From Ruminococcus sp. (GTDB lineage Bacteria > Bacillota > Clostridia > Oscillospirales > Ruminococcaceae), in assembly GCA_017475555.1 (NCBI GenBank), contig JAFVFL010000030.1:1-56692 (forward strand): a stretch of 56,692 nucleotides of DNA, in the 5' to 3' direction. The position numbers and the translations under genes were made by a program. Under the pieces are notes generated by a model. It ran no database searches and was not told the origin of the DNA. It was given only the letters and a program-made list of their open reading frames with translations. Shown piece after piece: positions 1-7,298 of the stretch; position 1 is the first letter of the stretch, and every line of letters begins with the position of its first letter.

Positions 1-67
1 CGCTTACATACCACGGCTCTTCCAGTTGCAGGCTTCCCTCGATCATCTTCTCAAAATTATCTATCAT
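1..67 (-). CDS. ISL3-type transposase, N-terminal 22 residues only
   Basis: The minus-strand ATG at 67-65 follows AAGGAG at about 10 bp. It opens a frame reading MIDNFEKMIEG, then LQLEEPWYVS, which runs off the left edge. The LQLEEPWYV block is characteristic of the start of ISL3-family transposases, the DDE enzymes that move this IS family. Only the first 22 codons are present, so catalytic residues cannot be assessed. The position just inside a GGCTCT-type terminus supports the call. An unrelated short peptide is unlikely given the match plus the IS end. Confidence 0.65.
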   Translation of the reverse strand, partial: MIDNFEKMIEGSLQLEEPWYVS

Positions 68-138
68 GTTTTTCACGCTCCTTCCTTTCCATTATACCGC
101 TTTTTCTTAAACCTTTCCACTACTTTGGGAGTAGAGCC
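1..138 (-). mobile_element. End of an ISL3-family insertion sequence (partial)
   Basis: Read on the minus strand, position 138 starts GGCTCTACTCCCAAAG. ISL3-family terminal repeats typically begin GGCTCT. About 70 bp further in lies an AAGGAG ribosome site and an ATG whose product resembles ISL3 transposase N-termini. On the plus side the phage-primase homology resumes directly after this end, so the element sits inside the primase gene. The rest of the element is outside the window, so the other terminal repeat and the usual 8-bp target duplication cannot be checked. Confidence 0.72.
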
Positions 139-796
139 AAAGAAGATCACTTTCAATGCGGCACTGGTAAAGCGTATGACCGGTAATGATACGTTGAATG
201 CGCGTTTTCTGCATGAGAATTCCTTCGATTTCAAGCCGAATTTCAAGATCTTCATCAACACGAACTACAAGCCCTCTGTGTCGGATATGACGCTGTTTTA
301 TTCCGCACGACTGAAACTCATCCCGTTCAAACGTCATTTTGAGGAGCATGAGCAGGACAAGGGACTCAAAGCGTTCTTCGCAACACCTGAATGCCAGTCT
401 GCTATCTTCAACTGGTGCTACCAAGGTTATAAGCTGTTCAAGAAACAGGGCTTGGAAGATCCGGCTGCTGTTTCTCAGGCGACCAAGGAGTATCAGGAGG
501 AGTCTGACCGCATCGGGCAGTTCGTGGATGCGTGGCTCGAAGAAGGAGAGGCGTTCGAGGAGCGTACTTCGGCGGTGTATCGTATGTATGGGATGTGGTG
601 CGATAAGTACGGCTACCGCAAGGAGAACAGCACCAATTTTAATAATGCAATCCAGCGTTTCTTCCCTATTGTGCGAAAGCGTCCGAATGACGGCACCGGA
701 GGACCTACCACAATGCTGATTGGCTGCCGCTTTTTGAAGCATGAGAACGGCGAACAGGATCAGGCTGCCACAGAGGATGATGGTGATATCTTCTGA
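139..796 (+). pseudogene. Phage/plasmid primase (P4/D5 type), C-terminal part, 5' end cut by IS
   Basis: From about codon 140 the frame reads KKITFNAALVKRMTGNDTLN, then ARFLHENSFDFKP and FKIFINTNY. These blocks are typical of the helicase-like C-terminal domain of P4/D5-type primases, which unwind and prime phage or plasmid DNA. About 218 residues remain of a protein usually 700-800 long. The primase domain and the Walker A motif are missing. The frame stays open leftward into the IS end, but those residues are IS sequence and not primase. An acidic tail (DQAATEDDGDIF) closes it. Inferred to be inactive. Confidence 0.85.
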
Positions 797-852
797 TGAG
801 ACACTATATCATCTTCTGAAGACTGCCGAAGACTGTCACCTGCAATGCGTTT

Positions 853-1025
853 TGTAGCAGACTGTAGCAAGATGTAGCAGACAAGCCTTTACGAAAACCG
901 TCTGTTTTTCTCGAATCTACGCACTTTTTCGCACTTGTAGCAAGCTGTAGCAGCTTTTTTTGGTCGTTATTATATATACTTTCCTTTATATATATTTATA
1001 TATTTTCTTGCTACATCTTGCTACA
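853..1025. repeat. Phased TGTAGCA iterons flanking an AT-rich core (candidate phage origin or operator)
   Basis: TGTAGCA occurs at 853, 863 and 873, then at 936 and 946, all exactly 10 bp apart within each group. The complement TGCTACA occurs at 1009 and 1019, again 10 bp apart. Between about 953 and 1008 lies an almost pure A/T stretch. Phased direct repeats beside an AT-rich block just after a primase gene is the usual layout of an iteron-type replication origin. An operator array for a phage regulator would look similar. The repeats are seen directly; the function is inferred. The gene-free stretch 797-1226 holds this array and, at 1124-1148, a small GACAGTG repeat with CAGTG/CACTG arms. 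Confidence 0.6.
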
Positions 1026-1226
1026 AATAAAAATAATAAGAGAAAAAGTAAGTAGAATGTAGTTTTTTCAACTTTTATGCGGCTTTGCCTACCGTTTTGC
1101 CGGGAATTGTAACATACAAACTGTGGACAGTGTCATGCACTGACAGTGCTACGGTGTGTATGGGACAGAACTTGGCAAGGTGAGAGGCGTGAACAACAAT
1201 CAATTTTAATCAGGAGGGCAAAGACT

Positions 1227-1805
1227 ATGAGAATCATTACAAGTGAACAGGTATCCGCAGGACATCCCGACAAGATCTGTGACCAGATCGCAGATGCCAT
1301 CGTGACCGACTGCCTTCAGCATGACCGCAATTCCCGTGTGGCTATTGAAGTGCTGACCAAAGACAACTTCATCATAATCGCTGGCGAACTGACAAGCAGG
1401 CACAAACCCAACTACCGAGACCTTGTTCGTGATGTGCTTGCACGCATTGGTTTTGGTCTTTCCGGTGAAGTTTTCTTTGAACCGGCAATCACGGTGCTGG
1501 TCAAGGAACAGAGCGCAGATATTGCTCTCGGAGTTGATAAAGGCGGTGCAGGTGATCAGGGCATGATGTTCGGCTATGCAACGAACGAAACACCAGAGCT
1601 TTTGCCGATTCCCTTCGTTGTGGCTACGAAATTTCTCAAGATGTTGAAAGCGCATCCAAGTAAAATGTTCCGCAGCGATGCCAAGGCACAGGTCAGCTAC
1701 GACTATGACAGCGGAAAGATCACGACCTTCCTCTGCTCGGTGCAGCACAGTCCCGATGTTGAGCCCGCTGATTTTCGACATATCCGCTTTGTGTGGAGTG
1801 CATGA
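1227..1805 (+). pseudogene. metK: S-adenosylmethionine synthetase, N-terminal half, fused out of frame to an HNH gene
   Basis: The ATG at 1227 follows CAGGAGGG. The product begins MRIITSEQVSAGHPDKICDQ, the standard MetK start with the GHPDK ATP-binding block, and continues through VDKGGAGDQGMMFGYA. MetK homology stops at DFRHI (about 1781), roughly residue 185 of a family length near 390. After that the frame runs into HNH-endonuclease DNA and stops by chance at 1803-1805. Prophages of Clostridia often carry metK near DNA methyltransferases, which would explain its presence here. It lacks the central and C-terminal domains, so it should be inactive. No SAM riboswitch precedes it. Confidence 0.85.
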
Positions 1806-1966
1806 AGCAAGGACATTATGTCAAGGCAACCGATGTCGATCACATCAAGCCGCACCGAGGAGACAGCGTGCTGTTCTGGGATCAGAGCAACTGGCAGAGC
1901 CTCTGTCACCGACACCACAGTATCAAAACCCGAAACGAGGATCACACACCAGAGTACAAGTATTGA
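1782..1966 (+). pseudogene. HNH endonuclease, C-terminal fragment
   Basis: In the frame one base off from metK, the DNA reads YPLCVECMKQGHYVKATDVD, followed by HIKPHRGD and NWQSLCHRHHSIKT, ending TGA 1964-1966. This is the zinc/HNH core of phage HNH endonucleases normally found beside the terminase genes. The DHI and CHRHH catalytic and metal-binding blocks are intact, and an internal ATG at 1802 could start a 54-residue product. The first cysteine pair is present only if upstream codons were translated. The N-terminal region was lost at the junction with metK near 1781. It is probably non-functional. Confidence 0.78.
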
Positions 1967-1969
1967 AAA

Positions 1970-1998
1970 GGAGCCTCTCATATTGAGAAACTCCTCTT
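1970..1998. terminator. Small hairpin between the HNH fragment and the HipA-like gene
   Basis: GGAG-cc-TCTCA, a tat loop and TGAGA-aa-CTCC form an imperfect stem followed by TCTT. It lies between convergent reading frames and could be a weak bidirectional terminator. Confidence 0.35.
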
Positions 1999-2005
1999 AT
2001 CAGAC

Positions 2006-3469
2006 TTAATACTGATTGATGCTTGTGAACAGACTGTTCATCTTCTCGTACAGTTCATAAGCTGCTGAATCGGCATCCTTCAGAGCATCGGGATCTACAG
2101 CTTTCAGGCAGTCATCAGCAATCATGATCCTTCTTTTCAGGAAATCGGCAACCAACTCATATCCGTTTATCTCAAAGATATACTGAACGGTATCGGTTGA
2201 AACGCAGTCGCTTTTGAGGACATTTTCGCCAAGCTCCATTTTTTCAACAGCATCGGTAAATAAATGGAATCGCTTTACGGCTGCTTTGACCTCACCCTGA
2301 TATTGTTCATCTTCTATTGCGCTCTGTGAGAAGAATACATCTCTGGTGCGGAGCACCTCATCGGATAGAAGCGCAGCCGCCTGTTTCCGAATTACGGCTT
2401 CGACAGCTTTGATGCGTTCAGGCGTAAAGGTGTCATCACCTCTGAAGGCAAAGGAAAAATCGCGAATCGTCTTAACACGGTCACGGAGCGTATCATTCAT
2501 TGCCATCTGACCGATTCGGGTAAAGTCATCGCCGAGAACTGGCGCATACTCAAACAGCTTATCGCCAATGTTCTCAAAGTCAGACATCGAAACATACGGC
2601 AGCATGGAAAGATTCAGATCAAATACCGGCGCCATGCCAGTGATTTCGAGTGTATCATTATCAAACAGCACACCGTAATTGCCCGCATGTCTGTCCTGAT
2701 TGAAGCAAAGGGAATCAACAACGAGCATTTCACGGAACGCCTGCGCTGTGCCGATACGCTCAAAGAAATCGAACACATCCTGCAAGCTGTTCGCTTTCAT
2801 CAGTTTTGAAAAAGAAGCGTATCCGTATTGCTCGTTTGTAAACAGATTGCATTTTGAGGCAAGTTTGCCATGAAGCAGAACGGTATGATACGGCACATAA
2901 TTGTGCGGACTGATCACTGCGGCGATTTCTGATGCCAGCATTTCACAGTACGGCTCCAAACCTGCTCCGTATTCATTGCCGCGTTTGTAAATGAAAATAT
3001 CCGAGCCGAAGCAACCACGCTGTTCTTCCTTTCGGAAGCACTTACGAAAAGAACCTTCACAGGCAAGCTCCGGTGATGTGGATGAGAAATCAGCAACATA
3101 CAAGCCGACACCTTCAAAAGCCAGTCGGGAGATTGCTTCGGTGAACTGGTTGCTGTACAGAGATACCTGCTCCCATGTCAGGCTTTCACGTTCCGATTTC
3201 ACCCAGAATGTATCGTTGATCGTAGCAGCATGTGTGGTTCTGATGAAGCCTTCGTTATCATCACATCCCATCTGTCGCATGATCTTCTGTAGGTGAGCGT
3301 TATGCTTTGAGGACTTGCGACTGTCAAGCCATGTGTTGATGTCATCGAAACCAAACGGCAGGTTCCCCATCCGTTCAACCTCAGTGAACAAGACAGTATC
3401 GGAGAAAGCTGTGGCAGGCTTTTTTTCAAAGGTTGCAACCACTGCATTCTTGTTCATAAGGAAATACAT
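2006..3469 (-). CDS. HipA-like serine/threonine kinase domain protein, orphan
   Basis: The 487-aa product resembles the Firmicutes group of HipA-fold proteins. It has INDTFWVK and TWEQVSLY blocks near residues 85-105, then a kinase-like catalytic segment NQDRHAGNYGVLFDN around residues 255-270 with the D..H..N arrangement, followed by MAPVFDLNLSM as the metal-binding DFD-like element. HipA kinases phosphorylate translation factors in toxin-antitoxin pairs, but this subgroup's target is unknown. No HipB-like antitoxin gene lies next to it, and it points against the surrounding phage genes. The ATG at 3469 follows GGAGGG at about 9 bp. It may be a moron gene of the phage relic. Confidence 0.7.
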   Translation of the reverse strand: MYFLMNKNAVVATFEKKPATAFSDTVLFTEVERMGNLPFGFDDINTWLDSRKSSKHNAHLQKIMRQMGCDDNEGFIRTTHAATINDTFWVKSERESLTWEQVSLYSNQFTEAISRLAFEGVGLYVADFSSTSPELACEGSFRKCFRKEEQRGCFGSDIFIYKRGNEYGAGLEPYCEMLASEIAAVISPHNYVPYHTVLLHGKLASKCNLFTNEQYGYASFSKLMKANSLQDVFDFFERIGTAQAFREMLVVDSLCFNQDRHAGNYGVLFDNDTLEITGMAPVFDLNLSMLPYVSMSDFENIGDKLFEYAPVLGDDFTRIGQMAMNDTLRDRVKTIRDFSFAFRGDDTFTPERIKAVEAVIRKQAAALLSDEVLRTRDVFFSQSAIEDEQYQGEVKAAVKRFHLFTDAVEKMELGENVLKSDCVSTDTVQYIFEINGYELVADFLKRRIMIADDCLKAVDPDALKDADSAAYELYEKMNSLFTSINQY

Positions 3470-3535
3470 CCCTGTCCGCCCTCCTTCGTTCTGTAATCTA
3501 CTTCATTATACCATACTTTTTGTGGGATATCAAGG

Positions 3536-3690
3536 GGGTTGGAGCAAGAATAACGGGCGGGGCTGGGGCCGGGACTGCCCTCCGGGGGCCGGTCGAAATC
3601 TCTAAAATGAAAGCAGCACAAGACCGTCGGCCCCTCTCGTGTTAAAATTCGCAAATTTGCAAGGGCCCCGGTCATTTGGGACCCTGACAG
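3536..3690. other. GC-rich gene-free block resembling a phage cos/packaging region
   Basis: The 490 bp between the HipA-like gene and the next start at 3960 hold no convincing gene. At 3555-3600 is a run of G and C (GGGCGGGGCTGGGGCCGGGA, then CCTCCGGGGGCCGG), followed by GTCGAAATCTCTAAAATG. At 3660-3693 come GGGCCCCGGTCATTTGGGAC and more. A GC-rich box followed by an AAATCTCTA-type motif, close to an HNH gene, resembles the region upstream of terminase genes where cos sites lie in many Firmicutes siphophages. That resemblance is from memory and not proven. The 3700-3959 part shows only low-complexity AT-rich sequence. Confidence 0.35.
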
Positions 3691-3959
3691 TGTCGATTTA
3701 CAGAATTCAGACTTACTTCCAAATTAATGGAAATCACCGAATTTCCGTGCTTTTTCAGCAATCACCACAGGAATCTTTTGATACATTGATTCTTGCGATG
3801 TTTCGTTACAAAGCACATTGTAAATCGGCGATTTTCCACGCAAAAAGCGGTATAAACATGGTATTTTTAGCAGCAAACCGCATTTTACAGTTTGCCGCTT
3901 GGCGGAGCCCGTGTGGATACCAAAAGCCGCATAAAATCGTCAGTTCTGAGGTGATATTG

Positions 3960-4253
3960 ATGACAGATTCTCAAAAGCACCAAGTACGGGCAATGCGGAT
4001 GCAGAGCATCGGATATAAGGCGATTGCAAGGTCACTGGGCTTGAAAATCAATCAGGTGCAGCTTTTCTGCAAGGCTCACGGTCTTGCCGGAGATAATCAT
4101 CTGGTCGATGTCAACTATCAAATCTGGTGTCAGCAGAACAATCGCTGTCCGATATGCGGTGCCGAGATCAGTCAGCCGAAAACCGGACGCAGGAAGAAAT
4201 TCTGCTCCGGACGTTGCAGAACAAGATATTGCCGGGAACAGAAGGGAGAATGA
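3960..4253 (+). CDS. Small HTH plus zinc-ribbon protein of the mobile region
   Basis: The 97-aa product has an N-terminal helix-turn-helix-like segment (MRMQSIGYKAIARSLGLKIN, residues about 12-31). The C-terminal zinc ribbon has two cysteine pairs, CPICGAE and FCSGRCRTRYC. Similar small proteins accompany recombinases in Firmicutes mobile elements, where the HTH is thought to bind element DNA. The start at 3960 follows GAGGTGATATTG and excludes an upstream in-frame extension with no coding character. It opens the tightly packed run of genes to 6.6 kb. The stop TGA at 4251-4253 overlaps the next ATG. The DNA-binding role is inferred. Confidence 0.65.
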   Translation: MTDSQKHQVRAMRMQSIGYKAIARSLGLKINQVQLFCKAHGLAGDNHLVDVNYQIWCQQNNRCPICGAEISQPKTGRRKKFCSGRCRTRYCREQKGE

Positions 4254-4471
4254 AAATGCTTATAACAGTTTTATGCCTGACCTACATGATGATCATCATC
4301 CTGATCCATGCGATCTGGATTACCTCTATCATCAAGCATGACGGCAAATGCCACTACAATGACTGCGGTCACTGTCCGTATGACGGATGGTGTCCGATGC
4401 AGAAGGGAGATACACATGGAGACAAACAACAGAGCTACGGGCGCGGTGATTGCGCCGAAAGCAAACGATGA
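4250..4471 (+). CDS. Small membrane protein with cysteine-rich tail
   Basis: The 73-aa reading frame starts at the ATGA overlap with the previous gene, after GAAGGGAG. Residues about 4-27 (LITVLCLTYMMIIILIHAIW and on) form one membrane helix. The following segment HYNDCGHCPYDGWCPM contains four cysteines and could bind metal. No family is recognised. Its 3' part overlaps the start of the DUF3310 gene by 56 bases, so the native protein may be this length only by coupling. It is probably a phage early protein of unknown role. Confidence 0.55.
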   Translation: MKMLITVLCLTYMMIIILIHAIWITSIIKHDGKCHYNDCGHCPYDGWCPMQKGDTHGDKQQSYGRGDCAESKR

Positions 4472-4691
4472 GATCAACCACCCTGCACACTATACCGCCG
4501 GCGGGATCGAGGTCATCGACTTTCTGGAGGCGTGGGACTTCCCGTTCCATCTTGCGAACGCAATCAAATACATTTCCCGCGCAGGGCGGAAGGATAAGAA
4601 CGCTCTCGTCACCGATCTGAAGAAGGCAGTGTGGTATATCAACCGCTACATCGACTATGTTGAGAAGGGCGGCAAGGAGGGGAATGCATGA
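4416..4691 (+). CDS. DUF3310 family phage protein (nucleotide-kinase-like)
   Basis: The 91-aa product contains NHPAHYTAGGIEVIDFLEAW and then AIKYISRAGRKDKN, followed by DLKKAVWYINRYI. These are the hallmark blocks of DUF3310 proteins, a family that includes T7 gp1.7, a nucleotide kinase. The start at 4416 follows AGAAGGGAGA, and the in-frame DNA upstream belongs to the overlapping small membrane protein. It ends in an ATGA overlap with the next gene. These proteins are typical of phage replication modules, which agrees with metK, nrdD and methyltransferase remnants close by. The family call is firm; the activity is inferred. Confidence 0.85.
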   Translation: METNNRATGAVIAPKANDEINHPAHYTAGGIEVIDFLEAWDFPFHLANAIKYISRAGRKDKNALVTDLKKAVWYINRYIDYVEKGGKEGNA

Positions 4692-5179
4692 GCATGACGC
4701 TGACCGAAAAATTCATCACTGATGCAATACAGCTTGACAGCGGTGCGGAAGTCATGTACGGCAGCGATCAGATCTACGACACATATCCCTGCCGCTTCCC
4801 GACCGTAGAGTTTCAGCTTGCAGCAACGGATGCTTTGGTGGAGGTTGCAGACCGTATCCGCATGGAGAAGGGCTACCTTCCGATGCATCCGAGGGACGGA
4901 CGCACGGACGATGTTGACAATGACGGCTGGTACGACTTTTATGTCGGGATTTCAAAGCTCCCCGGCGACCATCAGCAATGTCAGCTTGACAGCAGTATCA
5001 GCTTTGTGGTCGTCAATTCAGATTCCGATGACAACGAGGATATGTACAATATCGACCTGACTGATTCCGAAAAGGAATGTGTATATGATATTTTGAACCG
5101 CCAGTGCAGACGGTATCACGGGAAGGACTGCGCCGCACTTCTGGCAGAGTCCGAAAAGGAGCTGATGGATACAGCATGA
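4688..5179 (+). CDS. Phage protein of unknown function, 163 aa
   Basis: It starts at the ATGA overlap with the DUF3310 gene. The sequence is acidic, soluble, and has no signal peptide or membrane helix. The middle (MHPRDGRTDDVDNDGWYDFY, about residues 66-85) has an aspartate-rich, calcium-loop-like stretch. The tail (LTDSEKECVYDILNRQCRRY) is probably helical. I recognise no family. The overlapping starts and stops on both sides indicate translational coupling within the phage gene run. Confidence 0.6.
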   Translation: MSMTLTEKFITDAIQLDSGAEVMYGSDQIYDTYPCRFPTVEFQLAATDALVEVADRIRMEKGYLPMHPRDGRTDDVDNDGWYDFYVGISKLPGDHQQCQLDSSISFVVVNSDSDDNEDMYNIDLTDSEKECVYDILNRQCRRYHGKDCAALLAESEKELMDTA

Positions 5180-5796
5180 GAATCATCAAGCGTAACGGCG
5201 CGGAAGTGCCGTATGACTGCGATAAAATACGAGCCGCTATATCAGCGGCGAATGATGAAGTGTCGGAGAAGTTATCCGATACAGTTATAGGCTTCATCAC
5301 AGGACGTGTTGAGCAGCGGTGTGATGCCCTTGCAAGACCTGTCCATGTCGAGGAAATTCAGGACATGGTGATCGATGAACTGAATCACGCCGAGGCTTAC
5401 AAACTTGCACGGCACTACAGCGAGTACCGGCTGCGCCACGAGCAGCAGCGGAAGATGAACACTACGGATGGCAAGATCCTCAGTCTCCTTGAACGCAACA
5501 ACGAGGAGGCAAAACAGGAAAACGCCAACAAGAACCCGATCATCAACAGCACGCTCCGTGACTACATGGCGGGCGAGGTCAGCAGAGATATCTGCCGCCG
5601 GTTCCTCTTTCCGGAGGATGTGATCGCAGCCCATGATGACGGCATCATTCATGTACACGATCTGGACTACATCGCAGAGCCGATGCATAACTGCTGTCTG
5701 GTGAATCTGGCAGATATCGTATCGTCTGTGGTGACAGCACCAAGCCCGAAACCTACGAGCTGCTTATGGATGGTGAGAAAGCAAACCTGCTGCTGA
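5176..5796 (+). pseudogene. nrdD: Anaerobic ribonucleotide reductase, N-terminal fragment
   Basis: The start ATG at 5176 overlaps the previous stop. The product begins MRIIKRNGAEVPYDCDKIRA, an ATP-cone regulatory domain (residues about 1-95). It continues with the early catalytic domain, including PIINSTLRDYMAGEVSRDIC and HDDGIIHVHDLDYIAEPMHN, then CCLVNLADI. Homology ends there, near residue 180 of a usual 700 or so. The rest of the frame to 5796 is out-of-frame methyltransferase DNA. The substrate-site half and the C-terminal glycyl-radical loop are missing, so it cannot reduce ribonucleotides. A deletion with the downstream methyltransferase explains the break. Confidence 0.85.
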
Positions 5797-6548
5797 CCGA
5801 TCCGCCGTACCTCGTGGCATACAGCAATACTTCCGGCAGCATCAAGAACGATGACCTCTCAGATCAGGAGGGGTACGAATTTCTGAAAAGTGCATTTGCC
5901 TGTTTCAAAGAAAACCTTGCAGATGATTCTGCGGTGTATGTGTTCTACGCGACATCAAAATCGAGGGTGTTCTATGATGCATTCGAGGATGCCGGAGTCC
6001 GTGTCTCCTGCGGTCTGGTCTGGCGCAAGGACAGGCTTGTGCTGTCGAGAACAGACTATCAGCAGAATTTTGAGCCGGTGATCTACGGCTGGAAAAAGGA
6101 CGGCAAGCACACATGGTACGGTGACCGCAAGCAGACCACCTGCTTTGATTTCGACCGTCCGAAAAGCTCCAAAGCCGAGGGCGAGGGGCATCCGACTGCA
6201 AAGCCTGTTCCGCTGATGGCGTATCCCATCAAAAACAGCACCATGATCAACGGCATCGTCCTCGATCCGTTTCTCGGCAGCGGTTCCACGCTGATCGCCT
6301 GCTGCGAGACAGACCGTGTGTGCCGGGGCATCGAGCTTGATCCGAAGTTTGTCGATGTCATCGTCAAGCGGTATCTTGCATGGTGTCACGAGAAGCAGAC
6401 CGCCGAGGTCGCATATGTCATCCGTGACGGTCAGAAGCTCACTTTTGATGAAGTGGTCGCAGCGATGCCGCAGGACGGTGATGGTGTGGACAGCGATGAT
6501 GTGGAACTGCTTCTGGAATACGGCTACACCTGCGACGAGATCGAATAG
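5715..6548 (+). pseudogene. Phage DNA methyltransferase (N4/N6 type), N-terminus lost
   Basis: From 5715 the frame reads YRIVCGDSTKPETYELLMDG, then LLLTDPPY (catalytic motif IV). It later has HPTAKPVPLMAYPIKNS and DPFLGSGSTLIACCE (motif I, AdoMet binding), then the helix with GIELDPKFVDVIVKRY. The motif order (IV before I) is that of the beta class. Full-length relatives carry an N-terminal ParB-like domain, which is gone here and replaced by the nrdD fragment. An ATG at 5766 could start a shortened 260-aa protein that keeps both catalytic motifs. It is therefore either a pseudogene or a trimmed but possibly active enzyme. It ends TAG. Confidence 0.82.
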
Positions 6549-6647
6549 ATGCTTGTGGATACCAACCTGCTCCGCGAGACGATCAGCGAGATAAAGCGTA
6601 TCTGCGGGGAGGATATTTACAGCGAATACTGCGGAGGCGTATACTAA
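6549..6647 (+). CDS. 32-aa phage microprotein
   Basis: The ATG directly follows the methyltransferase stop, and its TAA overlaps the resolvase ATG by one base. The product MLVDTNLLRETISEIKRICG plus twelve residues is likely helical and ends in Tyr-rich EYCGGVY. No family is recognised. Back-to-back packing suggests a translated linker gene. Confidence 0.4.
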   Translation: MLVDTNLLRETISEIKRICGEDIYSEYCGGVY

Positions 6648-7036
6648 TGGGAAAAATAGGCTATATCCGCGTATCTACCGAACATCAGGAGACTGCACGG
6701 CAAGAAGCTTTGATGAAGCAGTATCAGGTCGAACGTGTATTTGCGGAGAAGATATCGGGTAGGAACGCTGACAGTCCAGAGCTGAAAGCCATGCTTGAAT
6801 ACGTCCGTGAAGGTGATACTCTGTACATCGAAAGCATCAGCAGGCTTAGACGTTCCACAAGAGACCTGCTCAACATTGTAGATGTGCTACAGCGCAAGGG
6901 TGTTACTCTTGTCAGTTCCAAAGAGAATATCGATACCAATACTCCGCAGGGGCGATCATCGACAGCGTGCAAGTGGTCAACTCCAACAGCTATATCTTCA
7001 ACATCAGATACAACGAAAACTATACAGGTGCAATAA
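6647..7036 (+). pseudogene. Serine resolvase/invertase, catalytic domain only
   Basis: The product starts MGKIGYIRVSTEHQETARQE with the nucleophilic serine in YIRVS. It continues with SGRNADSPELKAML and YIESISRLRRSTRDLLNIVD, then ENIDTNTPQGR, where homology ends at about residue 104. Normal resolvases continue with a long helix and a DNA-binding HTH to about 185-200 aa. After NTPQGR the frame switches to unrelated residues rich in Ser and Thr, so the C-terminal part has been lost. Also note SRLRRS where relatives usually have SRLARS. It is probably inactive, having lost its dimer helix and DNA-binding domain. Confidence 0.82.
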
Positions 7037-7209
7037 AAGGCACTGCAAACGGCAGACGCAACAGAGCTGTTGTAAATATCGACGAAATTACGGACTTCCC
7101 TGACGGGGAGTCCGCTGCGTTTATCAGGCAGAACACCTGCCTGTCCCGCCAACCATACAGTCTGCAATCGCTGAGGCTAACAAGTAATTCTAAAGAAATA
7201 ATTACATGA
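6952..7209 (+). other. Unidentified C-terminal gene fragment joined to the resolvase
   Basis: In a different frame from the resolvase, codons from about 6952 read AIIDSVQVVNSNSYIFNIRY and continue open to TAA near 7209. The first part is beta-strand-like and resembles the closing segment of some large serine recombinases, but I cannot identify it securely. It has no start signal of its own. I read it as the downstream half of a deletion fusion, with the break near 6945-6955. Confidence 0.35.
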
Positions 7210-7222
7210 TTTAAAATAAGGA

Positions 7223-7256
7223 CTGTACGAAAGTACAGCTCTTAGCATTTTTTGAC
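7223..7256 (+). terminator. Hairpin at the right border of the phage relic
   Basis: CTGTAC-GAAA-GTACAG forms a perfect 6-bp stem, followed after TCTTAGCA by TTTTTT. It would act as a modest intrinsic terminator for the resolvase region. Confidence 0.45.
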
Positions 7257-7265
7257 ACTTTTACC

Positions 7266-7298
7266 CTGATCTACGCATGATCAGGGATATTTTTTTGT
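7266..7298 (+). terminator. Intrinsic terminator
   Basis: CCCTGATC, a 7-base loop and GATCAGGG form an 8-bp stem followed by ATATTTTTTT. It isolates the mobile region from the chromosomal genes that start at 7.5 kb. The rest of the 340-bp gap to 7549 holds a GCCCGGT/ACCGGGC hairpin (7367-7385) and the promoter at 7469; no gene was seen. Confidence 0.7.

Noticed and set aside
26..138. Apparent N-terminus of the primase frame
   Set aside because: These codons lie in the IS end and match no primase; the opposite strand encodes a transposase start.
853..1025. CRISPR array
   Set aside because: The repeats are seven bases, partly inverted, and have three-base spacers.
1081..1226. SAM riboswitch before metK
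   Set aside because: The region lacks any S-box block and belongs to a phage copy of metK.
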